Origin: CAIXQW01 sp046049675
Lineage (GTDB): Bacteria; Bacteroidota; Bacteroidia; Chitinophagales; Chitinophagaceae
NCBI GenBank assembly: GCA_046049675.1
Contig: JBJORA010000059.1
Coordinates: 1 to 15,923, forward strand
Reading direction: 5' to 3'
DNA: 15,923 nt
Shown here: positions 1 to 6,184 of the stretch, piece by piece
Layout of the letters: each line of letters opens with the position of its first letter
Position numbering within the stretch: position 1 is the first letter of the stretch
Made by a program: the position numbers and the translations under genes
The notes under the pieces: model-generated
Database searches by the model: none
Told to the model about the DNA's origin: nothing
What the model saw: only the letters and a program-made list of their open reading frames with translations

Positions 1-121
1 AACAAAAGCACGCTAAAAATTAGCTTGCCTCAAAAACGACGGCAATGGATGGACGGAATCTTTGCAACAATCAGCGGATTGAACACTCCGTTTGAACATT
101 CTAATGCATAATTTGGGTTGA

Positions 122-326
122 ATTGCTACATTGTTATATTGCTGGTACCATGCCGCTAAAGCTTGATTGTAAATTGCTGATTTTAGGAATCGTGCCAAGC
201 CACATTAAATACTACATTTGCAAACTTATGGTGCTTAAGTGCATTAGCACTACCAAGCCCTAGCAGAATCAGCAATCATCCATTCATCAATCGACCATTC
301 AACAAATTAACAATCTAGCAATTTAA
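122..326. repeat. Phased ATTG/CAAT micro-repeats before the first gene
   Basis: Three octamers of the form ATTGnTnn lie in tandem at 122-145 (ATTGCTAC, ATTGTTAT, ATTGCTGG). At 273-326 there is a run of seven 7- or 8-base units beginning CAAT, CCAT or CAAA, which is the same theme on the opposite strand. About 130 bp lie between the two runs, including the promoter-like TACATTTG at 213-220. Similar runs recur at 673-731 and 1980-2067. No gene is supported in 1-330. Confidence 0.6.
213..220 (+). promoter_or_regulatory. Bacteroidota -7 element TACATTTG
   Basis: TACATTTG matches TAnnTTTG exactly. The surrounding 13 bases (ACTACATTTGCAA) are identical to those of the decarboxylase promoter at 9347-9354. 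It would give the gene at 331 a leader of about 105 nt, which is long compared with the other genes here, so the assignment is tentative. No convincing -33 element is visible. Confidence 0.45.
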
Positions 327-330
327 AGCC

Positions 331-660
331 TTGACCGACCACGACATAAAATGGATTGAAGTAAAAGCTTTTTTACAAGACCGGTTTGGGAAAGTACCAG
401 ATATGGAAAGTGTACTTTTTTTAATTGGTATGAACGAAGTAGGTTTCGACATCAACCGCGAATTTAAGAAAGAAGAAAAGCAAGACTTGATGCATGTAGC
501 CATGTGTATTTTGTTGAGTGAAGACGGCTATTACGAATACATAGAACACGACGCCGATGGCTGGCCACATTTTGCCAAGCGCAAAGATTTTCCTGCGGTA
601 GGTTTGAAAGAACAAGAGGTTTATTTGCAGGAGAAGATTATAAAGTATTTGGGGTTCTAG
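331..660 (+). CDS. Conserved hypothetical protein, Bacteroidota type (109 aa)
   Basis: This small acidic cytosolic protein has no signal peptide or membrane segment. Its layout resembles a conserved but uncharacterised Bacteroidota family as I remember it: a short N-terminal helix with Trp8, a central segment at about 28-36 (SVLFLIGMN), an EEKQDLMHVAMCILLS helix, then GYYE, a GWPH motif, and a C-terminal LKEQE helix. The function is unknown. The start is TTG at 331. An in-frame TAG at 316-318 blocks any upstream start, and the next in-frame ATG (403) would remove the N-terminal 24 residues that the family normally keeps. The gene stands alone between repeat-rich leaders. I am confident that it is coding and less so of the exact start. 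Confidence 0.75.
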   Translation: MTDHDIKWIEVKAFLQDRFGKVPDMESVLFLIGMNEVGFDINREFKKEEKQDLMHVAMCILLSEDGYYEYIEHDADGWPHFAKRKDFPAVGLKEQEVYLQEKIIKYLGF

Positions 661-672
661 GTGTAGTGTTGC

Positions 673-731
673 ATTGTTACATTGTTAAATTGCTTTATTG
701 TTGATTGATAATTGATGATTGTCGATTAAAT
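673..731. repeat. Phased ATTG octamer and heptamer run
   Basis: Three octamers (673-696: ATTGTTAC, ATTGTTAA, ATTGCTTT) pass directly into five heptamers (697-731: ATTGTTG, ATTGATA, ATTGATG, ATTGTCG, ATTAAAT). The first base of every unit is in register. The run lies in the 258-bp space between the genes at 331-660 and 919-1974, which otherwise holds a dispersed 19-mer (756-774) and a weak promoter (887-894). Confidence 0.65.
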
Positions 732-755
732 CGTTTCTTCGTTGACGAGTAATTG

Positions 756-774
756 TAGAACCGCAAAAATTTTC
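756..774 (+). repeat. Dispersed 19-bp direct repeat, copy 1
   Basis: TAGAACCGCAAAAATTTTC at 756-774 is repeated exactly at 2008-2026 in the same orientation. The two copies bracket the gene at 919-1974. Each copy is preceded by ATTG-type micro-repeats (673-731 and 1980-1995) and followed by A/T-rich CAATT- or CCATTAT-like sequence, so the 19-mer looks like the core of a longer degenerate intergenic element. Confidence 0.7.
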
Positions 775-886
775 AATTTTAAATTTGCTCCTCCACGGCG
801 GATCCATTGCCAATTGTAGATAATTTATTGAAGAAGAATTTACACTTTTGTGACTCTGTATTGTAGCTAAGACTTTGAGCATTTCA

Positions 887-894
887 TAACTTTA
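887..894 (+). promoter_or_regulatory. Weak -7-like element TAACTTTA
   Basis: This site differs from TAnnTTTG by its last base, and resembles the exact iscU element TAACTTTG. It lies 24 nt before the TTG start at 919, the same spacing range as the better promoters here. It is the best candidate for the gene at 919, but weak. Confidence 0.3.
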
Positions 895-918
895 CAATAG
901 AAATTTAGATGCAAAGCT

Positions 919-1974
919 TTGTGTGAACACTTACAACATATCACTAACAATTCTGTAGTACGAAAAAGAAAAGCGTCTTACCTAAACTTATGCATATGCA
1001 CCTATCTTTTACTTATAAGTGGTTCTGCTTGTGCACAGCTAATAGTAACCGAGGTAAAGAGCTTACCTGAAATTAGTATTTCCACAGATATTCACCAAAT
1101 AAAGAGCTACACTTGCTACTCGCAATTTATGTTGCCGTCTGGATGTCTGCAAACTCACGCGACAAGTGCTGATTACCAATTTGCGACTAAGTATTTTTAT
1201 TTACTAGAAGAAAAGCCTACGGATAAGAATTATCAAAATTATGCTCGCCTTGCACGAACGCTTTGGAATCTCAATCGCATTGATGAGGCAGAAAAAATGT
1301 TTCTTACAATCTATGGTTCACGAGAAGAATACTACACCAGCACCTATCAGCACAATTCAGATATTCCAGGCGATACTTCTTCAAACATATATGGGTATGG
1401 CAGTTTTACTAGTCACTATAAAAACGATGCAGCAAAGCATCTAAGCAAAATCTACATCGTCAAAAAAGAATTTACAAAGGCTCTTTCATTTTTAGATAGT
1501 GCAACTAAGCGTTATCCTGTTGTATTTACTTGCGGTACTGGTGCTGGCATCAAACGAAATGAAAATTTATTTTTATATGCAAGTTGCCACAATGGTTTGC
1601 AAAACTACGAAAAGACTATTGAGCTGCTTTTGCCTGATTGTCTCGGGCGGCACGATGATTTGATTATTACAGCAATCACAAATTCCTTTACCGTAGAAGA
1701 AATTAAGAGTAAGCTGTTGCTAGCAGAGCAATCTCTTACTTACGTTGCGGATACCATGGCGTATTACACTGTTACAAGAAGCAGCGATAACGGCACAAGC
1801 ACGACTTCGGAAATGAAATATGCAGGTTTTGCGGAAGTGCTACTCTTTGGTTGGCAAGTACAAATTCCTAGTGTGCTTGTTCAAAGTGAACCACATATAG
1901 ACAAAGCCACATATATGAAGGCTTTCAAAGAATCTCATTTCTATCGTCATCTAGCAAGATTATGTAAGATGTGA
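919..1974 (+). CDS. Exported TPR-like hypothetical protein (351 aa)
   Basis: I do not recognise a named family. The N-terminus has a basic stretch (RKRK at 15-18), a hydrophobic core at about 21-34 and a SACA-Q junction at 36-40, which reads as a signal peptidase I site. The Cys lacks a proper lipobox, so a secreted periplasmic protein is more likely than a lipoprotein. Helical segments at about 107-131, 171-200 and 218-238 have the spacing and Ala/Leu/Tyr pattern of degenerate TPR repeats, suggesting a protein-binding scaffold. Between them is a Tyr/Ser/Gly-rich stretch (132-166). The start is TTG at 919: an in-frame TAG at 898-900 prevents extension, and no in-frame ATG occurs before the signal peptide. 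Matching 19-bp repeats flank the gene. Confidence 0.65.
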   Translation: MCEHLQHITNNSVVRKRKASYLNLCICTYLLLISGSACAQLIVTEVKSLPEISISTDIHQIKSYTCYSQFMLPSGCLQTHATSADYQFATKYFYLLEEKPTDKNYQNYARLARTLWNLNRIDEAEKMFLTIYGSREEYYTSTYQHNSDIPGDTSSNIYGYGSFTSHYKNDAAKHLSKIYIVKKEFTKALSFLDSATKRYPVVFTCGTGAGIKRNENLFLYASCHNGLQNYEKTIELLLPDCLGRHDDLIITAITNSFTVEEIKSKLLLAEQSLTYVADTMAYYTVTRSSDNGTSTTSEMKYAGFAEVLLFGWQVQIPSVLVQSEPHIDKATYMKAFKESHFYRHLARLCKM

Positions 1975-1979
1975 GTTAC

Positions 1980-2067
1980 ATTGTTGAATTTGTCGGCGAC
2001 TAACTTCTAGAACCGCAAAAATTTTCCATTATCAATTATCCATTATCAATTGTCCATTATCCATTAT
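1980..2067. repeat. ATTG octamers, shared 19-mer and CCATTAT/CAATTAT heptamers
   Basis: The run begins with two octamers (1980-1995), continues with the second copy of the dispersed 19-mer (2008-2026), and ends in six contiguous heptamers at 2026-2067: CCATTAT, CAATTAT, CCATTAT, CAATTGT, CCATTAT, CCATTAT. It ends 11 bp before the GTG start of the GSCFA gene and fills most of the 104-bp gap between the two genes. Confidence 0.7.
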
Positions 2068-2078
2068 ACCTTTACTCC

Positions 2079-3065
2079 GTGCAGTACGCCATCAATTTTA
2101 GTATTCCAAAAGCAAGTACAAGTATTCAGCATCATCAGCCGATACTTATGATAGGCTCTTGCTTTACTGAAAACATCTGCAAAAAACTTGTGGAGCTAAA
2201 GTATGATGTGTGCCAAAATCCGCATGGTATTATTTTTAATCCCGTTAGTGTTGCAGCATGCTTGCGCGATGTGGCTCGTGGGCAGTTGTACACACAAGCA
2301 CATTTATTTGAACTTAACGATGGCTGGCATAGTTGGCTACACCATAGCCGCTTTAGCGCAGTTACACCAGATGAGGCTCTTAGCAAAATGAATGAGGCGA
2401 TACAAAGCGCACATCAATTTTGTAAGGGTGCCGAGTGGATGATTATTACGCTTGGAAGTGCTTTTGCATACAGACTCAACGATTTGGATATGCATGTGAG
2501 CAATAATCATCGTGCACCGCATCAATGGTTTACAAAAGAGTTGCTGGAAGTGCCATTTATTGTTGCGCAACTTAAGAAAGGCATTGCACAATTGCGAGAG
2601 CTGAATAAAAATCTGAAGGTAATTTTTACGATTTCGCCTGTAAGGCATTTGCGCGATGGTGTTATAGATAATAACCGCAGCAAGGCGCGCCTTATAGAGG
2701 CCGTACATCAGCTGTGCAGCGAAGTAGAAGCTTGCTCCTATTTTCCGAGCTACGAAATCGTTATAGATGAACTGCGCGACTATCGTTTTTACGATATAGA
2801 CCTCGCCCACCCCAATTACCAAGCCACCAACTATGTGTGGCAGCGCTTTGTAGAGACTTGTATAGATGATAGTGATACCGCGCTTCTTGGCGAATTAGAA
2901 CAGATACGCTTGGCTTTGCAACATCGCCCTTTTAACCCGCATAGCGAGGCGCATCGGCAATTTGTAAGCAGTATTTTGCAAAAAATAGACGCGATTGCTG
3001 CTCAACGTCCTCATATTGATTTTAGCAGCGACAAAATTGCATTGCAACAGCAACTAGCAAACTAG
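2079..3065 (+). CDS. GSCFA-domain protein, SGNH-like hydrolase fold (328 aa)
   Basis: The GSCFA signature is clear: GSCFTEN at 26-32, NPHGIIFNP at 47-55, TLGSAFAYR at 124-132, NNHRAP at 142-147, and ISPVRHLRDG followed by SYFPSYEIVIDELRDYRFY and DLAHP. The family is uncharacterised but related to SGNH hydrolases. By analogy Ser27 would be the nucleophile, and Asp241 and His244 (the DxxH of block V) the rest of the catalytic set. No signal peptide is visible, so it is probably cytosolic, and the substrate is unknown. The start is GTG at 2079, because the family normally has about 20 residues before GSCF; the first in-frame ATG would leave only two. TACCTTTA at 2067-2074 resembles a -7 element but is too close to the start to be convincing. 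Confidence 0.9.
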   Translation: MQYAINFSIPKASTSIQHHQPILMIGSCFTENICKKLVELKYDVCQNPHGIIFNPVSVAACLRDVARGQLYTQAHLFELNDGWHSWLHHSRFSAVTPDEALSKMNEAIQSAHQFCKGAEWMIITLGSAFAYRLNDLDMHVSNNHRAPHQWFTKELLEVPFIVAQLKKGIAQLRELNKNLKVIFTISPVRHLRDGVIDNNRSKARLIEAVHQLCSEVEACSYFPSYEIVIDELRDYRFYDIDLAHPNYQATNYVWQRFVETCIDDSDTALLGELEQIRLALQHRPFNPHSEAHRQFVSSILQKIDAIAAQRPHIDFSSDKIALQQQLAN

Positions 3066-3105
3066 CAAAAGCAACTAATTTGATTTGCGTTAAACTCTGT
3101 TTCTA

Positions 3106-3148
3106 TTGATAACAAATAGCACTTTATTATCAACAACGCTGTGCTATT
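3106..3148. promoter_or_regulatory. Two interleaved inverted repeats upstream of iscS
   Basis: TTGATAA (3106-3112) pairs with TTATCAA (3127-3133), and AATAGCAC (3115-3122) pairs with GTGCTATT (3141-3148). Both are perfect, and their arms alternate. They lie just upstream of the iscS -7 element at 3154-3161, where an operator could act. No T-run follows, so an intrinsic terminator for the GSCFA gene is unlikely. The operator role is inferred. Confidence 0.4.
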
Positions 3149-3153
3149 GCTAG

Positions 3154-3161
3154 TACCTTTG
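3154..3161 (+). promoter_or_regulatory. iscS promoter -7 element TACCTTTG
   Basis: This is an exact match to TAnnTTTG, ending 23 nt before the ATG at 3185. A transcript starting about 6-8 nt downstream would have a leader of roughly 15-18 nt. The element overlaps the upstream in-frame GTG at 3161, which argues against that GTG as the start. Confidence 0.65.
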
Positions 3162-3184
3162 TGTTCGCAATTATTTGTAAGACT

Positions 3185-4399
3185 ATGGATTTACCAATTT
3201 ATTTAGACAATAACGCCACAACACCAATGGATCCGCGTGTGTTGGAGGCTATGATACCTTATTTTACGCAAAAATTTGGTAATGCTGCTAGCCGCAACCA
3301 CAGTTTCGGTTGGATAGCTGAAGAAGCTGTTGATTATAGCCGTGAGCAAATTGCAAAGCTTATTGGTGCCGACCCAAAAGAGATTATTTTTACGAGTGGT
3401 GCAACAGAAGGCGACAACCTTGGTATTAAGGGTGTTTTTGAAATGTATGCTAGCAAAGGCAACCACATCATCACTAGTACTATCGAGCACAAAGCGGTGT
3501 TGGATACTTGTAAGCATCTTGAAAAAATTGGCGCAGAGGTTACTTACCTTGAGCCAGATGCAGAAGGTATGCACAGCCTAGAGCAAATTGAAGCTGCGGT
3601 TAAACCAAACACGATACTTATTTGCATTATGTATGCCAATAACGAAATTGGTACCGTAAACCCTATTCCAGAAATTAGTAAAATTGCGCGCAAGCATGGC
3701 GTTTTGCTGATGACAGATGGCACACAAGCTGTCGGTAAAATACCTGTTGACGTAAATAAAGATGGCATAGATATTATGGCATTTACTGCCCACAAGATGT
3801 ACGGCCCTAAAGGTGTTGGTGCATTGTATGTGCGTCGTAAAAACCCACGTGTAAAGGTTACTGCGCAAATGGACGGCGGTGGCCACGAGCGTGGTATGCG
3901 TAGCGGTACCCTAAATGTACCGGGCATAGTAGGCTTTGGTAAAGCTGCGGAAATTTGCATGCAAGACATGGAAAAAGACACAGCACATGTCCTTAAGCTT
4001 CGCAATAAATTAGAAGAAACCTTGCTACAAATTGAAGAAAGCTACCTTAATGGCCACAAAACAAATCGTTTGCCTCACGTTGCGAATATTAGCTTTAAGC
4101 ATGTAGAAGGCGAGGGTTTGCTTATGGGCATCAACAAAGATATCGCATTGAGCAGTGGTAGTGCTTGTACGAGTGCTAGTTTGGAGCCAAGTTATGTACT
4201 AAAAGGTTTGGGCCTAGGCGACGACCTTGCACATAGCAGTTTACGTTTTGGTCTTAGTCGTTTTACTACCGAAGAGCAAATAGACCATGCGGTAGCGTTG
4301 GTAAAAACAACTGTATTGAAGCTACGCGAAATGAGTCCACTTTGGGAAATGTACAAAGAGGGTATCGACCTTAATAGCATTCAGTGGGCAGCGCACTAA
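3185..4399 (+). CDS. iscS: Cysteine desulfurase IscS
   Basis: IscS is a PLP enzyme that converts cysteine to alanine and carries the sulfur as a persulfide to IscU and to tRNA-thiolation enzymes. From the ATG at 3185 the protein has 404 residues, the length I recall for E. coli IscS. Visible signatures are YLDNNATTPMD near the N-terminus, SGATEGDN, the STIEHKAV segment, NNEIGTVNPIPEI, TDGTQAVGKIPVD, the PLP lysine Lys204 in TAHKMYGPKG, and the catalytic Cys328 in SSGSACTSAS on the long class I loop. The C-terminus (SPLWEMYKEGIDLNSIQWAAH without its last residue) is the IscU-binding tail typical of IscS. The frame is open back to a GTG at 3161, but that codon lies in the promoter. iscU follows after 160 bp. 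Confidence 0.97.
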   Translation: MDLPIYLDNNATTPMDPRVLEAMIPYFTQKFGNAASRNHSFGWIAEEAVDYSREQIAKLIGADPKEIIFTSGATEGDNLGIKGVFEMYASKGNHIITSTIEHKAVLDTCKHLEKIGAEVTYLEPDAEGMHSLEQIEAAVKPNTILICIMYANNEIGTVNPIPEISKIARKHGVLLMTDGTQAVGKIPVDVNKDGIDIMAFTAHKMYGPKGVGALYVRRKNPRVKVTAQMDGGGHERGMRSGTLNVPGIVGFGKAAEICMQDMEKDTAHVLKLRNKLEETLLQIEESYLNGHKTNRLPHVANISFKHVEGEGLLMGINKDIALSSGSACTSASLEPSYVLKGLGLGDDLAHSSLRFGLSRFTTEEQIDHAVALVKTTVLKLREMSPLWEMYKEGIDLNSIQWAAH

Positions 4400-4478
4400 G
4401 CCTTGTGTAGTACGAATAGAAGAATAAAAAATTAACAAGCATTAGCAAGATAGCAAGCACAGCAAATCAATTAAGCAG

Positions 4479-4486
4479 TAACTTTG
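4479..4486 (+). promoter_or_regulatory. iscU promoter -7 element TAACTTTG
   Basis: An exact TAnnTTTG match in the 160-bp iscS-iscU gap gives iscU a leader of about 65 nt. iscU can therefore be transcribed separately from iscS, although no terminator separates them and read-through is likely. The leader is rich in AGCA/AGCAAG motifs without an obvious fold. Confidence 0.55.
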
Positions 4487-4559
4487 CAATAGGATTAAAG
4501 TGCAGCAAGAAGCGAAGCAGTAAGCAAGAAAAACAAACAAATTTAATCAAGTATAAATT

Positions 4560-4979
4560 ATGGCATATTCAGACAAAGTAGTAGACCACTATCAAAACCC
4601 ACGCAACGTAGGTACTTTAGATAAGGCAAGCAGCACAGTAGGTACTGGCTTGGTTGGTGCACCGGAGTGTGGCGACGTAATGCGTTTACAAATTGAAGTA
4701 GATGATGCAACAGGTGTTATCAAGGACGCTAAATTCAAAACTTTTGGTTGTGGTAGCGCTATTGCAAGCAGCAGTGTAGCAACAGAGTGGTTAAAGGGCA
4801 AAACTTTAGAGCAAGCGATTAGCATCGACAATATGGATATCGTAGAAGAGCTAGCATTACCACCGGTAAAAATTCACTGTAGTGTATTGGCGGAAGACGC
4901 AATTAAAGCAGCTATCAACGACTATCGTGCTAAGAACGGTTTACCACTTTTCGAAATTGAAGAGAAGGTAGTTCACTAG
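4560..4979 (+). CDS. iscU: Fe-S cluster scaffold protein IscU
   Basis: IscU is the scaffold on which IscS sulfur and iron are assembled into [2Fe-2S] and [4Fe-4S] clusters before transfer to apoproteins. All ligand residues are present: Cys37 and Asp39 in APECGDV, Cys64 in FGCGSAIASSS, and His106-Cys107 in KIHCSVLAEDAIKAA. The LPPVK motif (100-104) is the recognition site for the chaperone HscA in the classical Isc system, so an Hsp70 partner may exist elsewhere. At 139 aa it is slightly longer than E. coli IscU because of a charged C-terminal tail. The ATG at 4560 gives the canonical N-terminus (MAYSDKVVDHYQNPRNVG) and has no Shine-Dalgarno. Downstream isc genes (iscA, hscA, hscB, fdx) are absent; a terminator follows at once. 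Confidence 0.97.
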   Translation: MAYSDKVVDHYQNPRNVGTLDKASSTVGTGLVGAPECGDVMRLQIEVDDATGVIKDAKFKTFGCGSAIASSSVATEWLKGKTLEQAISIDNMDIVEELALPPVKIHCSVLAEDAIKAAINDYRAKNGLPLFEIEEKVVH

Positions 4980-5003
4980 GCGCTTTAGTTTAGAATTATT
5001 TTG

Positions 5004-5036
5004 AAAGCCCCATGCAGTAATGTATGGGGCTTTTTT
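5004..5036 (+). terminator. Rho-independent terminator after iscU
   Basis: AAAGCCCCAT (5004-5013) pairs perfectly with ATGGGGCTTT (5024-5033). The stem can extend inward by three more pairs, one of them G-T, to a GTAA loop, and runs into six T residues (5031-5036). It lies 24 bp after the iscU stop. On the minus strand the stem is followed only by a weak T tract, so it acts mainly on the plus strand, and it separates iscU from the convergent lipoprotein gene. Confidence 0.9.
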
Positions 5037-5099
5037 GTGGGGGAATATTTTATCTAGGCTATAATCTATATTATAAGTCTGTTCCAAAATTTTTATGAC

Positions 5100-5585
5100 T
5101 TACTTTTTTTCATCTACTGCAGCTAGATAAACACTTCCCTTGTTTAGATCGCTACCTAGTGAAACCCTATAGATAGCATAAAAATTCTCAGATTCTTCAT
5201 ATCCTATTAGGCATATTCTCGAGTCCTTTGATGGCTTTAGTACTAATCTACTCCAATAGTGATTTTTTTGAAAAGGTAGAGCAAGATAAAAAGTGTCTTT
5301 GCCAAAGGTCGAACTTGATGTTAGCTGATAAGTTTGTACGCTATTGCCCATATACTGAATTAATTTATCTGCAAAAAAATTTAGGTGCACAGGGGGCTTG
5401 TCGCTGCCGTAATCAAAGTACAGTGTCGTTGTTTGCCAAAGGTCGCCTTTAAGCGGTGGTGGCGGTGGTGGTTTTCTCAGGTGAGTTGGAATTGAATCCT
5501 CGCTATCTACAGTGGTATTCTTTTTATTTTGGCTACAAGAGACAAACAAAACGATAGGTAAGACGTAAAAGAACTTTATGCTCAT
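5100..5585 (-). CDS. Putative lipoprotein of unknown function (161 aa)
   Basis: I do not recognise the family. The N-terminus is a lipoprotein signal: a short basic start, a hydrophobic core (3-15) and FVSC with Cys17 as the likely lipidated residue. A polar linker follows, then a run of six prolines (about 39-44), which may span away from the membrane. The rest (46-161) is rich in alternating aromatic and polar residues, suggesting a small beta-rich periplasmic or surface domain. Cys residues are otherwise rare. The gene starts 8 bp after the stop of the upstream exported-protein gene (6154-5594), so the two are probably co-transcribed from the promoter at 6177-6184. It converges on the iscU terminator. 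Confidence 0.65.
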   Translation of the reverse strand: MSIKFFYVLPIVLFVSCSQNKKNTTVDSEDSIPTHLRKPPPPPPLKGDLWQTTTLYFDYGSDKPPVHLNFFADKLIQYMGNSVQTYQLTSSSTFGKDTFYLALPFQKNHYWSRLVLKPSKDSRICLIGYEESENFYAIYRVSLGSDLNKGSVYLAAVDEKK

Positions 5586-5593
5586 ATAAAAAA

Positions 5594-6154
5594 TTATTGC
5601 GGTGCTTGGGGTTGCCAGTTATCAAAAAATATTGTCATTCCATTTTTTATATCCCAATTGCAATAAAACTCAATTTCAAACTTTGGAGATTGGAGGTCCA
5701 CATCTTTGGGAATAATGATAGCTCCATATTCATAAAATTTACGCAGATATGTTTTGCTTTTGGGTGTTGGTAAAATTTCCTCTTGCTCTTTTTTAGACAA
5801 CTTGACCTCGCTTACATCTTGCGCAAACTTCATACCATCCATGTAATCTACTCTCGATTTTTTGTATTCTTCAAAAACTGCTAGTTCAGCTTGCCTATCA
5901 ATAGATTTTTGTTTTAGAGATATCTGTTCGAGCAACTTTATTTGATTGCTTGTTGCTTGAGTGTCTGTTTCACTAAAGATAACAAGTATACTGTCTTTGC
6001 TAAATGCTGGGAAGTACACATAGAGCTCAAAATCTGCAATGTCAGCTGTATCGTTGTTATCTATAAGACTGTCAACGATATCTTGTGCTTGCATATTAGC
6101 ACACATTAGTACCAATAAAACTATTACAAAAATTTGCCTTAAGAAATATTTCAT
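5594..6154 (-). CDS. Exported hypothetical protein with C-terminal WD..G motif (186 aa)
   Basis: The N-terminus is a clear signal peptide: MKYFLRQ, a hydrophobic core, and cleavage near QA-QD at about residue 23. The middle is charged and helical (about 70-130, rich in Lys and Glu). The C-terminal segment FEIEFYCNWDIKNGMTIFF (about 160-178) resembles a motif found near the end of some DUF2004/DUF6985-type proteins, with the pattern F/Y-x-C-x-WD-x-x-x-G. That is a resemblance by eye only, and the function is unknown. An exact -7 element lies 22 nt upstream, and the lipoprotein gene follows after 8 bp, so the two proteins may work together in the periplasm. Confidence 0.65.
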   Translation of the reverse strand: MKYFLRQIFVIVLLVLMCANMQAQDIVDSLIDNNDTADIADFELYVYFPAFSKDSILVIFSETDTQATSNQIKLLEQISLKQKSIDRQAELAVFEEYKKSRVDYMDGMKFAQDVSEVKLSKKEQEEILPTPKSKTYLRKFYEYGAIIIPKDVDLQSPKFEIEFYCNWDIKNGMTIFFDNWQPQAPQ

Positions 6155-6176
6155 AGTTACGCGATTAAATCTACAG

Positions 6177-6184
6177 CAAATCTA
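6177..6184 (-). promoter_or_regulatory. -7 element TAGATTTG for the exported-protein operon
   Basis: On the minus strand the sequence reads TAGATTTG, an exact TAnnTTTG match that ends 22 nt before the ATG of the gene at 6154. It probably drives both the 186-aa exported protein and the lipoprotein gene behind it. Confidence 0.55.

Noticed and set aside
13..198. 61-codon minus-strand ORF at the left edge
   Set aside because: Composition is not protein-like, it overlaps the ATTG micro-repeats, and no family motif is visible.
2337..2822. 161-codon minus-strand ORF inside the GSCFA gene
   Set aside because: It is antisense to a strongly conserved coding region, matches no family I recognise, and has no promoter-like element.
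3161..3184. GTG start for iscS giving eight extra N-terminal residues
   Set aside because: The GTG is the last base pair region of the exact -7 element TACCTTTG (3154-3161), so it would lie before the transcription start. The ATG at 3185 gives the canonical IscS N-terminus and a 404-residue protein.
3544..4005. 153-codon minus-strand ORF inside iscS
   Set aside because: It is an antisense shadow of the conserved desulfurase core, with no independent support.
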